From Hyphomicrobiales bacterium (GTDB lineage Bacteria; Pseudomonadota; Alphaproteobacteria; Rhizobiales; Xanthobacteraceae): 64,000 nucleotides of DNA. The notes below the pieces were generated by a model. The model saw nothing but the letters and a program-made list of their open reading frames with translations, did no database searches and was not told where the DNA came from. This document shows positions 25,770 through 34,226 of this stretch, piece by piece; positions within the stretch are counted from its first letter, which is position 1; every line of letters begins with the position of its first letter. The stretch covers positions 62,001 to 126,000 of the forward strand of contig JAFKKN010000007.1 in assembly GCA_017305535.1 (NCBI GenBank), in the 5' to 3' direction. Made by a program: the position numbers and the translations under genes.

Positions 25770-27194
25770 ATGTTTTTCCAGCGCGCCGCCGGCACGACTC
25801 ATGCTGTTTTCTTTTTCTTGGCACTTGGGGGCGGAGTAGCGGTTTCGTCGCCGTCGTTAGCGCAGGCTCCGAATATCGGACAGAGCACGATATTCTGTCC
25901 GATCAATGTCGGCGGAAACGTCGGATTTGGTCAAATCTCAAATCTCTGCACGGACACCATCCACGGCGGCGCGTTCTCGTCGGCGGCGCTCGCAAGCCAA
26001 GCCATCGGCGACGTTCAGCAGTCCACCACCCAGCAGGCGACATCCGCGACGATGGATGCCATTTCTGCCCGTCGTGCCGAAGAGGCTAACCGGCGTGATC
26101 CGGCGCCGCAACAGCGTGCCAGCGAGCTTGAGCCTGGACGTCAAAGCGCATCCCGTCGGACCGCGCAGCGCCGCGGTGCGGCACATCGTGTTGAATCAGT
26201 TCGGCCGTTGAAGGCCGTCGCGCCGGTACCAGTCTATGATGCCGGCCCGCGCTGGGGCGTGTGGGCCCATGGTTTCGGTGATTATGAGCGTCGAGACAAC
26301 ACCGTTCAGACGTCGACCGCAACGATGACAGCACCGAGCGGGCAGGGCCTGAGTGTGGATTTGCAGCAGACTGCGCGTACTGGTGGCATGATTGGCGGTG
26401 TTGATCTGACCTTCCGCAATGTGCTGGGCGCTGGCGATGGTTTGATCGTCGGTGCGTTGGGAGGATATCTCGAAAGCGATATTTCGTTTTCCACCAACGT
26501 GAAGCCGACGGCGCCGATCGTGGATGCCACGGTGGGCCTCGGCTTCGCCAGCGGCAAGGTCCGCATCGCGGGGCCATCGGCGGGTATCTATTACACCTAT
26601 TTCAACGGTGGCTTCTCGAACGACACCACCTTCAAGGTCGATTTCCTATCGATCCGCGAGAATTTCAACGAAGTCTATGCGTTCAGTTTCGGTTACGGCA
26701 ATCAGCAGGTCGCTGGTGCGGGTGCAGCCGACGTCAATAATTACGTAGTGGCGTCGAACTTCCAGTATCGCTTTCCCGTGTCGAGTACGATCTGGCTCGA
26801 GCCGACTGCTGGTTTTCGCTATACGAACTCGCAGTATGCGGCGAGTGCGGCAGCGCTCGGCTTGGATAATGGGGAGGCCTGGCGGCTCCAGGGAGGCCTT
26901 CGGGTCGGTTTCGAGAGCATGTGGAACGCTACCCGCGTGACGACGGTATTGACTGGCTTAGCGTATAGCGACGTTAGCGTTACTGGCGGCGTAATCACGA
27001 ACGGCGCCACCGGCGGCGCGTTCGCCGGCACCGCGGTGCTGCCGAGCGATCAGGGCAAGGTGCGTGGCCAGGGCATCGCTCGCGTCAACTTCGACTACGG
27101 CAACGGCTTCTCCACCTTCGTCCAGGGCGAGGTGCGTGGCGGCGAGGGCCTGTTCGGCGCAGGCGGCCGCGCCGGCGTACGCTACCAGTTCTGA
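25770..27194 (+). CDS. autotransporter-type beta-barrel outer-membrane protein with short N-terminal region
   Basis: 474 residues. A signal peptide (THAVFFFLALGGGVAVSSPS LAQA region) is followed by about 110 residues, including a Gln/Ala/Arg-rich helical stretch (ARRAEEANRRDPAPQQRASE). From residue about 150 begins an autotransporter beta-domain: WGVWAHGFGDYERRDN, GVDLTFRNVLGAGDGLIVGA, and a last strand ending RAGVRYQF with terminal Phe. There is no room for a large passenger, so it resembles passenger-less barrels. The ATG at 25770 starts the signal peptide; GAGGA lies 13 bases upstream. A strong terminator follows. Confidence 0.82.
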   Translation: MFFQRAAGTTHAVFFFLALGGGVAVSSPSLAQAPNIGQSTIFCPINVGGNVGFGQISNLCTDTIHGGAFSSAALASQAIGDVQQSTTQQATSATMDAISARRAEEANRRDPAPQQRASELEPGRQSASRRTAQRRGAAHRVESVRPLKAVAPVPVYDAGPRWGVWAHGFGDYERRDNTVQTSTATMTAPSGQGLSVDLQQTARTGGMIGGVDLTFRNVLGAGDGLIVGALGGYLESDISFSTNVKPTAPIVDATVGLGFASGKVRIAGPSAGIYYTYFNGGFSNDTTFKVDFLSIRENFNEVYAFSFGYGNQQVAGAGAADVNNYVVASNFQYRFPVSSTIWLEPTAGFRYTNSQYAASAAALGLDNGEAWRLQGGLRVGFESMWNATRVTTVLTGLAYSDVSVTGGVITNGATGGAFAGTAVLPSDQGKVRGQGIARVNFDYGNGFSTFVQGEVRGGEGLFGAGGRAGVRYQF

Positions 27195-27236
27195 AGATCG
27201 TCACTCCGTCGAACCGGACGGGCTTGCAACGTTACA

Positions 27237-27260
27237 GACCCTCGGGCTAGCCCGAGGGTC
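27237..27260 (+). terminator. rho-independent terminator of the beta-barrel gene
   Basis: Perfect 12-bp palindromic arms GACCCTCGGGCT / AGCCCGAGGGTC directly followed by TTTCGTTT, 43 bases after the stop. Confidence 0.85.
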
Positions 27261-27370
27261 TTTCGTTTCACGGACCGATTGAGTGTGATCTGAATAACAG
27301 AAGCCTTCGATGTTTCGTATTGGGGTTGAACCGGCTATTTCTAACGGTCGGTTCGAACGCGAGAGTTCCG

Positions 27371-29488
27371 ATGCGCGGTCTGAAAACTTTCGGGATCGTT
27401 CTGTCGATCCTCGTGACGCTGGCGGGATCGGCGGTCGCGGCGGACGACCCACAGCTCTGCGACAATGCGGCCAAGGACCCGGACATCGGCATTCCGGCCT
27501 GCACCCGCATCATCAGCGGCAACCAGATTCCCAATCTCGAGGCGGCCTACAACAACCGCGGTAATGCCTGGTTTCACAAGGGGCTCAACTCGTCGGCGAT
27601 CGACGACTACACCGCCGCCATCGAGCGCAATCCGGCGTTCGTCGACGCTTTCCGCAATCGCGGTTTCGTGCTGCTGCGCCAGGACGAGTTCGACCGGGCT
27701 GTCGCCGACCTCACGCAGGCCATCGCGCTCGATCCGAAATCCTCGTTCGCGTTCTATCTGCGCGGCTTCGCGCTGTTTCGCAAAGGTGAGTTCGAGGGCG
27801 CGATCAAGGATTTCGATCGCGCCATCGCGCTGAAGCACGATTACTACGCTGCCTTCGTTCATCGCGGCGATGCCTGGTACGGCAAGCGCGAATTCGACCG
27901 CGCCATTCGCGATTTCGACGCCGCGATCAAGATCGATGGGAAAAACCCCACGGCCTATTCGGAGCGGGCGCAGGTCCATATCGACAAGGGCGACTACGAG
28001 CGTGCCATCCAGAACTACAACAAGTCGATCGAACTCGATCCCAAGGACTGGCGCGCCTATAGCGGCCGCGGCGAGGCGTTGCGCCTCAAGGGTGATCTCG
28101 ACGCCGCGCTGGCGAGCCATAACAAGGCCGTTGAACTTGGGCCGCAGAACACCGACGCGCTGATCAACCGCGCCATCGCGCTCAAGGACAAGAAGCGCTA
28201 TTCGGACTCGATTTCCGACTACACCGAGGCGCTGCTGATCAACCCGAAGGAGACGCGGGCGCTGAGCAATCGCGCCGAGGTCCTGCGGCTCGACGGCGAT
28301 CTCAGCCGCGCGCTCGCCGACATCGACAAGGCCATCGCGCTGTTTCCCAATTCGGCGATGAACCATTGCCGCCGCGCCGATGTCTATCGCGACCGCGGCG
28401 AACTGGAGCACGCCGTGGCCGAATTCGGCGTCGCGATCAAGATCACCGCCAATGCGGTGTGCGCCTTCACCGGCCGCGGCATGGCCTTTGAGCAGTCCGG
28501 CCAGCACGACAAGGCCAAGGCGGATTTCGAGAAGGCGCAGAAGATGGTGCCAGAAAAGGACCCGGACCCGTCGATGGCGCGCGAGGCGCGCGCGCTGGCG
28601 AAGGTTCAACTGGCCGCGCTGGCCGAGCGTGCCAAGGCCGAAGCCCAGCGTCTCGCCACGTTGCAGGCGGCGGAAGTTGCCAAGCGCAAGGAAGAACAGC
28701 AGGAGAAGGAGCGTCAGGCCGCCGCCGAGCGCGAGCAGGCCAAGCAATTGCAGTCGGTCGCCGCGCTTGCGCCACCCAAAATCGATCAGGGCCGCCGCGT
28801 GGCGCTGATCATCGGTAATTCCGGCTATCAGAACGTGCCGCAACTGGCCAACCCGGTGCGCGATGCCGAGGCGATCGGCGAAGCGTTTCGTCAGATCGGG
28901 TTCGACAGCGTTCAGGTCGAGGACAATCTGACGCGCAGTCAAATGGTGCGCGTGCTGCGGAAATTCCGCGACGAAGCCGACCGCGCCAATTGGGGCGTGA
29001 TCTATTTCGCCGGTCACGGCATCGGCCTGAACGGTACCAATTATCTTATTCCCGTCGATGCCAGGATGGAATCGGATCGCGACGTCGAGGACGAGGCGGT
29101 GCCGCTTGACCGCATGTTGGCCGCGACCGAGGGCGCCAAGAAGCTGCGCATGGTGATCCTCGACGCCTGCCGTGACAATCCGTTCGCCAACAAGATGCGC
29201 CGCTCGGTGGCATCACGGTCGGTGACGCGCGGTTTGACCGCGATCGAGCCGGACGTCGGTACGCTGGTGGCCTATGCCGCGCGCGACGGACAGACCGCGC
29301 TCGACGGCGACGGCGCACACAGCCCGTTCGTCAGTTCGCTGCTCAAGCATCTGGTGATTCCGAATCTTGAGATCGGCATGTTGTTCCGCTTGGTGCGCGA
29401 CGACGTGCGGCAGATGACAAACCGCCAGCAGGAGCCGTTCGTCTACGGCTCGCTGCCGGGCGAGAACTTCTATTTCCTGCTTAAGTAA
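27371..29488 (+). CDS. secreted TPR protein with C-terminal caspase (C14) domain
   Basis: About 705 residues. The signal peptide (TFGIVLSILVTLAGSAVAAD) is followed by about ten TPR repeats to residue 380 (blocks such as ALFRKGEFEGAIKDFDRAIA). Residues about 395-465 form an Ala/Glu/Lys/Gln-rich coiled coil. The caspase p20-like domain starts at RRVALIIGNSGYQNVPQL (residue 475). The catalytic dyad is His549 in YFAGHG and Cys600 in LDACRDNPF, both intact. The domain ends in FVSSLLKHLV ... FVYGSLPGENFYFLLK. Caspase-like enzymes of this type cleave after basic or acidic residues; the target is unknown. Its signal peptide suggests a periplasmic location. Confidence 0.9.
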   Translation: MRGLKTFGIVLSILVTLAGSAVAADDPQLCDNAAKDPDIGIPACTRIISGNQIPNLEAAYNNRGNAWFHKGLNSSAIDDYTAAIERNPAFVDAFRNRGFVLLRQDEFDRAVADLTQAIALDPKSSFAFYLRGFALFRKGEFEGAIKDFDRAIALKHDYYAAFVHRGDAWYGKREFDRAIRDFDAAIKIDGKNPTAYSERAQVHIDKGDYERAIQNYNKSIELDPKDWRAYSGRGEALRLKGDLDAALASHNKAVELGPQNTDALINRAIALKDKKRYSDSISDYTEALLINPKETRALSNRAEVLRLDGDLSRALADIDKAIALFPNSAMNHCRRADVYRDRGELEHAVAEFGVAIKITANAVCAFTGRGMAFEQSGQHDKAKADFEKAQKMVPEKDPDPSMAREARALAKVQLAALAERAKAEAQRLATLQAAEVAKRKEEQQEKERQAAAEREQAKQLQSVAALAPPKIDQGRRVALIIGNSGYQNVPQLANPVRDAEAIGEAFRQIGFDSVQVEDNLTRSQMVRVLRKFRDEADRANWGVIYFAGHGIGLNGTNYLIPVDARMESDRDVEDEAVPLDRMLAATEGAKKLRMVILDACRDNPFANKMRRSVASRSVTRGLTAIEPDVGTLVAYAARDGQTALDGDGAHSPFVSSLLKHLVIPNLEIGMLFRLVRDDVRQMTNRQQEPFVYGSLPGENFYFLLK

Positions 29489-29643
29489 AGCGCGCGGGCG
29501 CGTGCCGTCTCGTCGGCGTCGCCGAAACACGATCGTCGAGCTTTGCGCGACGGCATCCTTTCATGTGTTCACACCTCAGTGCTCGACCGGAAATTCATTT
29601 GAATTTTCGGAGTGAGCCAACTGCATGGAGATGAAACCATTTC

Positions 29644-29674
29644 CGTCATGACCGGAATGAATCCGGCCATGACG
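29644..29674. repeat. dispersed palindromic element, CGTCATG...CATGACG type
   Basis: CGTCATG-a-CCGG-7 bases-CCGG-c-CATGACG. Same outer arms as 5262-5292 and 50757-50846. It follows the TPR-caspase gene. Confidence 0.65.
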
Positions 29675-29791
29675 AGCCAAAATCGGAAATGCTTTGTTTC
29701 GAAGAGTTCTTCTGGACGGGTTCTGCCGTGCGAGGCCGGCGGGGCGAAGGCCGCCCCTCTCACCGGCTATAACCGGAAACTATATCCGATA

Positions 29792-29812
29792 ACGCAATTT
29801 GATAATTTGCGT
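29792..29812. promoter_or_regulatory. 21-bp imperfect palindrome upstream of the CUT2 importer operon
   Basis: ACGCAA ... TTGCGT outer arms with a mostly symmetric A/T centre (16 of 20 paired positions match). It sits 130 bases before the first permease ATG and overlaps a weak promoter-like sequence, so it may be an operator for the operon. Confidence 0.45.
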
Positions 29813-29943
29813 GTCGATATCGGTTTGTATAGTTCGCCCCAACAATCGACGCGCCGTGTTGACGCCGACGACGAGATTTCATTGTTGCGATCGCGATCAT
29901 CGTCGCGATCGACAGCTTCGTTGCGGCTTGGGGGAAACTGGGG

Positions 29944-30942
29944 ATGGATGATCGCAGCAAACCGCAATCTGTTTTGCGACATCTCAACCAGGAAAAAATC
30001 GTCTTCATCCTGACGATCGTTCTCTTCATCCTGTTCTCAATCATCCTTCCGAATTTTCTCGCGGCGAACAACATCCTGTCGCTGATCCGCAGCGTGGCGG
30101 TGCTCGGCATTCTCGGGCTCGGCATGCTGATCGTCGTACTCGGACGCGGCATCGACCTGTCGCTGGTCGCCACCATGGCGATCTCGGTGGCGTGGAGCCT
30201 GCAGCTCATGAGCAACGGCATGTCGGTCGCCTCCGCCATGACCGTCGGCCTCGCGTTCGCCGTCGGCATGAGCCTGATCACCGGCGTTCTCATCGCCTAT
30301 GCGGAAATCCCGTCGTTGTTCGCGACGCTGGCGATGGCGACGTTCGTTTACGGCTTCGGCCGCGCGCATCTGATCACCGGCACCGACGTGGTCTATCTGC
30401 CGCCGAATATCGGCTGGCTGGCGCAACTCGGGCAGGGTCATGTCGCCGGCATTCCGATGCCGATCATCGTTGCGGCGGGGCTGGCGCTGATCGTGTTCCT
30501 TTTCCTGCGCTACACCAAGCCCGGACGTTTCATCTATGCGATGGGCGACAACTTCTTCACCGCGCGCACCGGCGGCGTTCCGGTGCGGCCGATCCTAGTG
30601 ATGCAGTATGTGCTGGCCGGCGGCATCGCCTTCATCGCCGGCATCGTCACCTCGACCTCGGCGCAGGCGATGAACACCCGCGTCGTCAATTCCAACATGA
30701 TCTACGACGTGATTCTGGTGGTGGTGCTCGGCGGCGTCGGCCTCAGCGGTGGTCGCGGCAACGTCCGCAACGTCATCGTCGGCACCTTGCTGATCGGCGT
30801 GCTGATGAACGGCATGACCATCATGGACATCCAGTACACCGTTCAGAACGTCATCAAGAGTCTGATCCTGCTGCTCGCCATCGTCGTCGACAGCATTCTC
30901 AACCCGCGCGACGAACAGACTGGCCAGCAGGGTGACATCTAA
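29944..30942 (+). CDS. CUT2/RbsC-type sugar ABC transporter permease
   Basis: 332 residues with about eight to ten hydrophobic helices. The family signature GIDLSLVATMAISVAWSLQL follows VLGILGLGMLIVVLGR. The ATPase-contact region is VVVLGGVGLSGGRGNVRNVI. RbsC-family permeases import ribose, xylose, other sugars and small polar compounds. First gene of the operon permease-SBP-permease fusion-lactonase-like-ATPase. It pairs with the permease part of the fusion at 32100 to make a heterodimeric channel (inference). Confidence 0.92.
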   Translation: MDDRSKPQSVLRHLNQEKIVFILTIVLFILFSIILPNFLAANNILSLIRSVAVLGILGLGMLIVVLGRGIDLSLVATMAISVAWSLQLMSNGMSVASAMTVGLAFAVGMSLITGVLIAYAEIPSLFATLAMATFVYGFGRAHLITGTDVVYLPPNIGWLAQLGQGHVAGIPMPIIVAAGLALIVFLFLRYTKPGRFIYAMGDNFFTARTGGVPVRPILVMQYVLAGGIAFIAGIVTSTSAQAMNTRVVNSNMIYDVILVVVLGGVGLSGGRGNVRNVIVGTLLIGVLMNGMTIMDIQYTVQNVIKSLILLLAIVVDSILNPRDEQTGQQGDI

Positions 30943-30987
30943 GGCCGGCAAACATTCCATTCAAACATTTCAACAGGAGGAACGTTC

Positions 30988-32013
30988 GTGAAAAAAATGA
31001 CTCAACTGGCGGTCGCCGCGACGGCGCTTGCCGCCTTGACGATCGGGTCCGTGGCGACGCGGGCCGAAGACAGCACCGATGCGTTCCGTGGACCGGCGCT
31101 GGCCTCGCTGAAGGGCAAGACCATCGCCTATCTGCCGATTTCGCTCGGTTTCGATCTGGCGCAGGCGTGGGGCGGCGTGGTCAAGACCGAAGCGCAGCGC
31201 TACGGCATCAACTTCAAGGCGCAGGACCCGAACTGGGTGACCTCGGCGATGGCGCAAGGCATGACCTCGCTGATCGCGGAAAAGCCGGACGTCATCGTCA
31301 CGCAGAACCCCGACGTGCAGTCGCTGGCGCGCCTTCTCAAGCAGGCTAACGCCGCCGGCATCGCCGTGATCCAGATGAACATGCAGGGCGCGGTGCAGAC
31401 CGACGCCTATGTCGGCCCCGATTTCGTAGCGCTCGGCGAGCAGGCCGCCAAGATGGTCGTGGCGAAGTGCGGCAAGGACACGCAGACGTCGCACAAGGTC
31501 TCGCTGGTCGAGGGCGTGCCGACCGGCGGCGTCAGCTTCTATCAGATCGAGGGCATCAAGAAGGTGTTCGCCGAGCATCCCGAGATCAAGGTGGTGTCGA
31601 GCCAGGCGGCCGACTGGGACGCCAGCAAGGCGCGCGCCATCACCGAGACCGTTATTCAGCAGAATCCCGATCTGTGCGGCGTCATTGACGTCTGGGATGG
31701 TCAGGCTGTCGGCACCGGCGCCGCGATCAAGCAGGCCGGCAAGCAGGGCCAGGTTTATTTCGTCACCTCCGGCGGCGGCGCGCAAGCAACCTGCGATCGT
31801 CTCACCGACGGCACCTTCTCGGCGGTCATCAACTACGATGCGCCGGGCATGGGCCGCGATGCCTGGACCGCGATCATGACCTATCTGCAGAACAAGCAGA
31901 AGGCCGGCGCGATCAAGACCCAGATCTATTCGCCGTTGCGGCTGATGACCAAGGCCGACGTCAAGGCCGGCACCTGCTGGGACCCCGAGCAGTACGCCAA
32001 GCTGCTGCGCTGA
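30988..32013 (+). CDS. CUT2-type periplasmic substrate-binding protein
   Basis: 341 residues from a GTG with a strong CAGGAGG upstream. The signal peptide (LAVAATALAALTIGSVATRA) is followed by a periplasmic-binding domain of the RbsB/type I fold: KTIAYLPISLGFDLAQAWGG, AQGMTSLIAEKPDVIVTQNP and VIDVWDGQAVGTGAAIKQAG. Ligand unknown. Second gene of the importer operon; a hairpin follows it at 32022-32049. Confidence 0.92.
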   Translation: MKKMTQLAVAATALAALTIGSVATRAEDSTDAFRGPALASLKGKTIAYLPISLGFDLAQAWGGVVKTEAQRYGINFKAQDPNWVTSAMAQGMTSLIAEKPDVIVTQNPDVQSLARLLKQANAAGIAVIQMNMQGAVQTDAYVGPDFVALGEQAAKMVVAKCGKDTQTSHKVSLVEGVPTGGVSFYQIEGIKKVFAEHPEIKVVSSQAADWDASKARAITETVIQQNPDLCGVIDVWDGQAVGTGAAIKQAGKQGQVYFVTSGGGAQATCDRLTDGTFSAVINYDAPGMGRDAWTAIMTYLQNKQKAGAIKTQIYSPLRLMTKADVKAGTCWDPEQYAKLLR

Positions 32014-32021
32014 TGTTGCGC

Positions 32022-32049
32022 GCGTGACCGCGATCCGTCGCGGTCACGC
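32022..32049 (+). terminator. intra-operon hairpin after the binding-protein gene
   Basis: Perfect 11-bp arms GCGTGACCGCG / CGCGGTCACGC with a 6-base loop, followed by TTCTCTCC and then TTTTTT at about 32059-32064. Hairpins after a binding-protein gene typically raise its level relative to the membrane genes downstream by partial termination or mRNA stabilisation. Confidence 0.7.
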
Positions 32050-32099
32050 TTCTCTCCGTTTTTTCTGTCGGCGAACCGCGCCGCATACGAGGCTTCCCC

Positions 32100-34226
32100 T
32101 TGGCGACGACGAGCACCCTTGCAAAGCTGCGATATCGCTTTGTCCCCGATCATGTGATTGGCGAATTGCTGTCCAAGAAATGGATCGATAACGCGATCCC
32201 GTTCCTGGTGCTGCTCTGTGTCGTCAGCCTGTTCGGAAGCCTGATTCCGAATTTCTTCTCGGGCTCCAACCTCGCCATTCAGGCGCGCGAACTCGGCGAG
32301 TTCGGTCTGGTCTGCATGGCGATGATGCTTGTCATCGTGGTCGGCGGGCTCGATCTCAGCGTCGGCTCGAATTTTGCGCTCGGCAACTTCATGACGCTGG
32401 CGCTGCTCAATCTCGCCGGCTGGCCGGTGTGGCTGGCGATCCCGGCGGTGGTGCTGATCTGCGGCGGCGTCGGTTTCATCAACGGCTTCCTGATCGGCTA
32501 TCTCCGCCTGCGCGCATTCCTCACCACGCTGGTGACGCTGATCATCGTGCGCGCCATCGTCGACATGCTGCTGCTGAAATACTCCAAGGCGATGTCGGTG
32601 AGTTTCTACGACTCCACGGTCTGGGATCTGATCGGCCTCGGCGGCGTCGGCGGCGTGCCGTCGAGTTTCATCATTCTGGTTGTCGTCGCGCTGATCGGCC
32701 ACATCCTGTTGACGCGCAGCCGCCCCGGCTGGCGCGCGATGGCGATCGGCGGCTCGCGCCGCTCCGCGCATAACATCGGCCTGTCAGTGCGCGGCACCGT
32801 CTGCGCCGCCTACACCATCTCCGGCATGCTGTGCGGCCTGTCCGGCGTGCTCTATGCGGCGCGGCTCGGCGGCGCCGGCACCGATACCGGCATGGGCCTC
32901 GAGATCGCGGCGCTGACGGCGGCGGTGCTCGGCGGCAACAGTCTCGGCGGCGGGCGCGGCTCGGTGGTCAAGGCGCTGATCGGCGCGGTGATCGTGCAGG
33001 TGATGACCAACGGCGTGTTGCGCATCGGCATGAACAGCGGCTCCGGCCCGATGGTGCTGGGCCTCACGCTGTTGCTCGCGGTATTCATCGACGTGCGCTG
33101 GCTGAAGAACCGCGACAAGCTGTTGTCGAAGGTCTACGTCTCGCCGACGCTGGTTGAACTGCCGACGCCGCGCCCGACCGATGCCGAGAAGGGCGGGGCG
33201 CTGGCGTTGAACGACCGGTTGAGGGAAGTCGAGATCATCGGCCTCGACGAGGTGGAATCACCGGAAGACGTCATTCTCGACGAGAACGACTATCTCTACT
33301 GCGGCACCCGTCACGGCGACATCGTCCGCTTCTCGCCGCCGCACTACAAGGAGTGGGAAGTCTACGCTCATATCGGCGGCTCGCCGCTCGGCATGGCGTT
33401 CGACAAGGCCGGCGACCTCCTGGTGTGCGTCGGTGGCATGGGCCTCTACAAGATCGACCGCGACCGCAACGTCATCAAGGTGACGGACGAAACCAATCGC
33501 TCGGCGTTCTCGGTGGTGGACGACTCGCGTCTGCGGCTCGCCGACGACCTCGACATCGCGCCGGACGGCAAGGTCTATTTCAGCGAAGCCACGATCCGCT
33601 ACGAAATGCACGACTGGCCGGTGGACGCGCTGGAAAGCCGCGGCAACGGCCGCATCATCTGCTACGATCCCAACACCGGTAAGACCCATACGGCGGTGCG
33701 CAAGCTGGTGTTCCCGAACGGCGTGTGTCTGTCGCATGACGGGCAGGCGATCCTGTTCGCGGAAAGCTGGGGCTGCCGCATCAACCGCTACTGGATCGCC
33801 GGGCCGAAGGCCGGAACGGTGGAGCGGATGGTCGATCAGCTTCCGGGCTATCCCGACAACATCAACCGCGCCTCCGACGGTACCTATTGGTGCGCGATCA
33901 TGGGGATGCGTTCGCCGGCGCTCGACGTGGCGTTGCGGATGCCCAGCTTCCGCCGCCGCATGGCGCGGCGCATCGCGCCCGATCAGTGGCTCTATCCGAA
34001 CCTCAACATCGGCTGCGTCATCCGCTTCAACGACAAGGGCGAGATCGTCGAATCGATGTGGGACAAGGGCGCCAGCAACCACCCGATGATCACCTCGATG
34101 CGCGAGCACAAGGGCTGGCTCTATCTCGGCGGCATCACCAATAACCGCATCGGCCGCATCAGGCTTGGCGACTGGGCGGACAAGACCTGGAGCGGTTACC
34201 GCAGCTACTGGGGAGCGCGCTCATGA
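32100..34226 (+). CDS. fusion: RbsC-type ABC permease + strictosidine-synthase/SMP-30-like beta-propeller
   Basis: 708 residues in one frame from a TTG (GAGG 8 bases upstream). Residues 1-345 are a full CUT2 permease, with signature GGLDLSVGSNFALGNFMTLA and contact loop AVLGGNSLGGGRGSVVKALI. A linker of about 35 residues leads to a six-bladed propeller of the strictosidine-synthase/SMP-30 type (about 378-708): SPEDVILDENDYLYCGTRHG, FPNGVCLSHDGQAILFAESW and DQLPGYPDNINRASDGTYWC. Permease C termini of this family are cytoplasmic, so the propeller is probably inside the cell. Relatives hydrolyse lactones or act in Pictet-Spengler-type chemistry; the reaction here is unknown. It overlaps the next gene by 4 bases. 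Confidence 0.9.
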   Translation: MATTSTLAKLRYRFVPDHVIGELLSKKWIDNAIPFLVLLCVVSLFGSLIPNFFSGSNLAIQARELGEFGLVCMAMMLVIVVGGLDLSVGSNFALGNFMTLALLNLAGWPVWLAIPAVVLICGGVGFINGFLIGYLRLRAFLTTLVTLIIVRAIVDMLLLKYSKAMSVSFYDSTVWDLIGLGGVGGVPSSFIILVVVALIGHILLTRSRPGWRAMAIGGSRRSAHNIGLSVRGTVCAAYTISGMLCGLSGVLYAARLGGAGTDTGMGLEIAALTAAVLGGNSLGGGRGSVVKALIGAVIVQVMTNGVLRIGMNSGSGPMVLGLTLLLAVFIDVRWLKNRDKLLSKVYVSPTLVELPTPRPTDAEKGGALALNDRLREVEIIGLDEVESPEDVILDENDYLYCGTRHGDIVRFSPPHYKEWEVYAHIGGSPLGMAFDKAGDLLVCVGGMGLYKIDRDRNVIKVTDETNRSAFSVVDDSRLRLADDLDIAPDGKVYFSEATIRYEMHDWPVDALESRGNGRIICYDPNTGKTHTAVRKLVFPNGVCLSHDGQAILFAESWGCRINRYWIAGPKAGTVERMVDQLPGYPDNINRASDGTYWCAIMGMRSPALDVALRMPSFRRRMARRIAPDQWLYPNLNIGCVIRFNDKGEIVESMWDKGASNHPMITSMREHKGWLYLGGITNNRIGRIRLGDWADKTWSGYRSYWGARS

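Larger units (their letters stand above)
29489..29943. other. 455-bp intergenic region before the CUT2-type importer operon
   Basis: Holds a dispersed palindrome (29644-29674), then a CUT2-operon promoter region with A/T-rich sequence at 29770-29833 and an operator-like palindrome at 29792-29812. A weak promoter pair TTGCGT / TATAGT (29807 and 29828) has a spacer of only 15 bases. No gene is seen. Confidence 0.5.
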
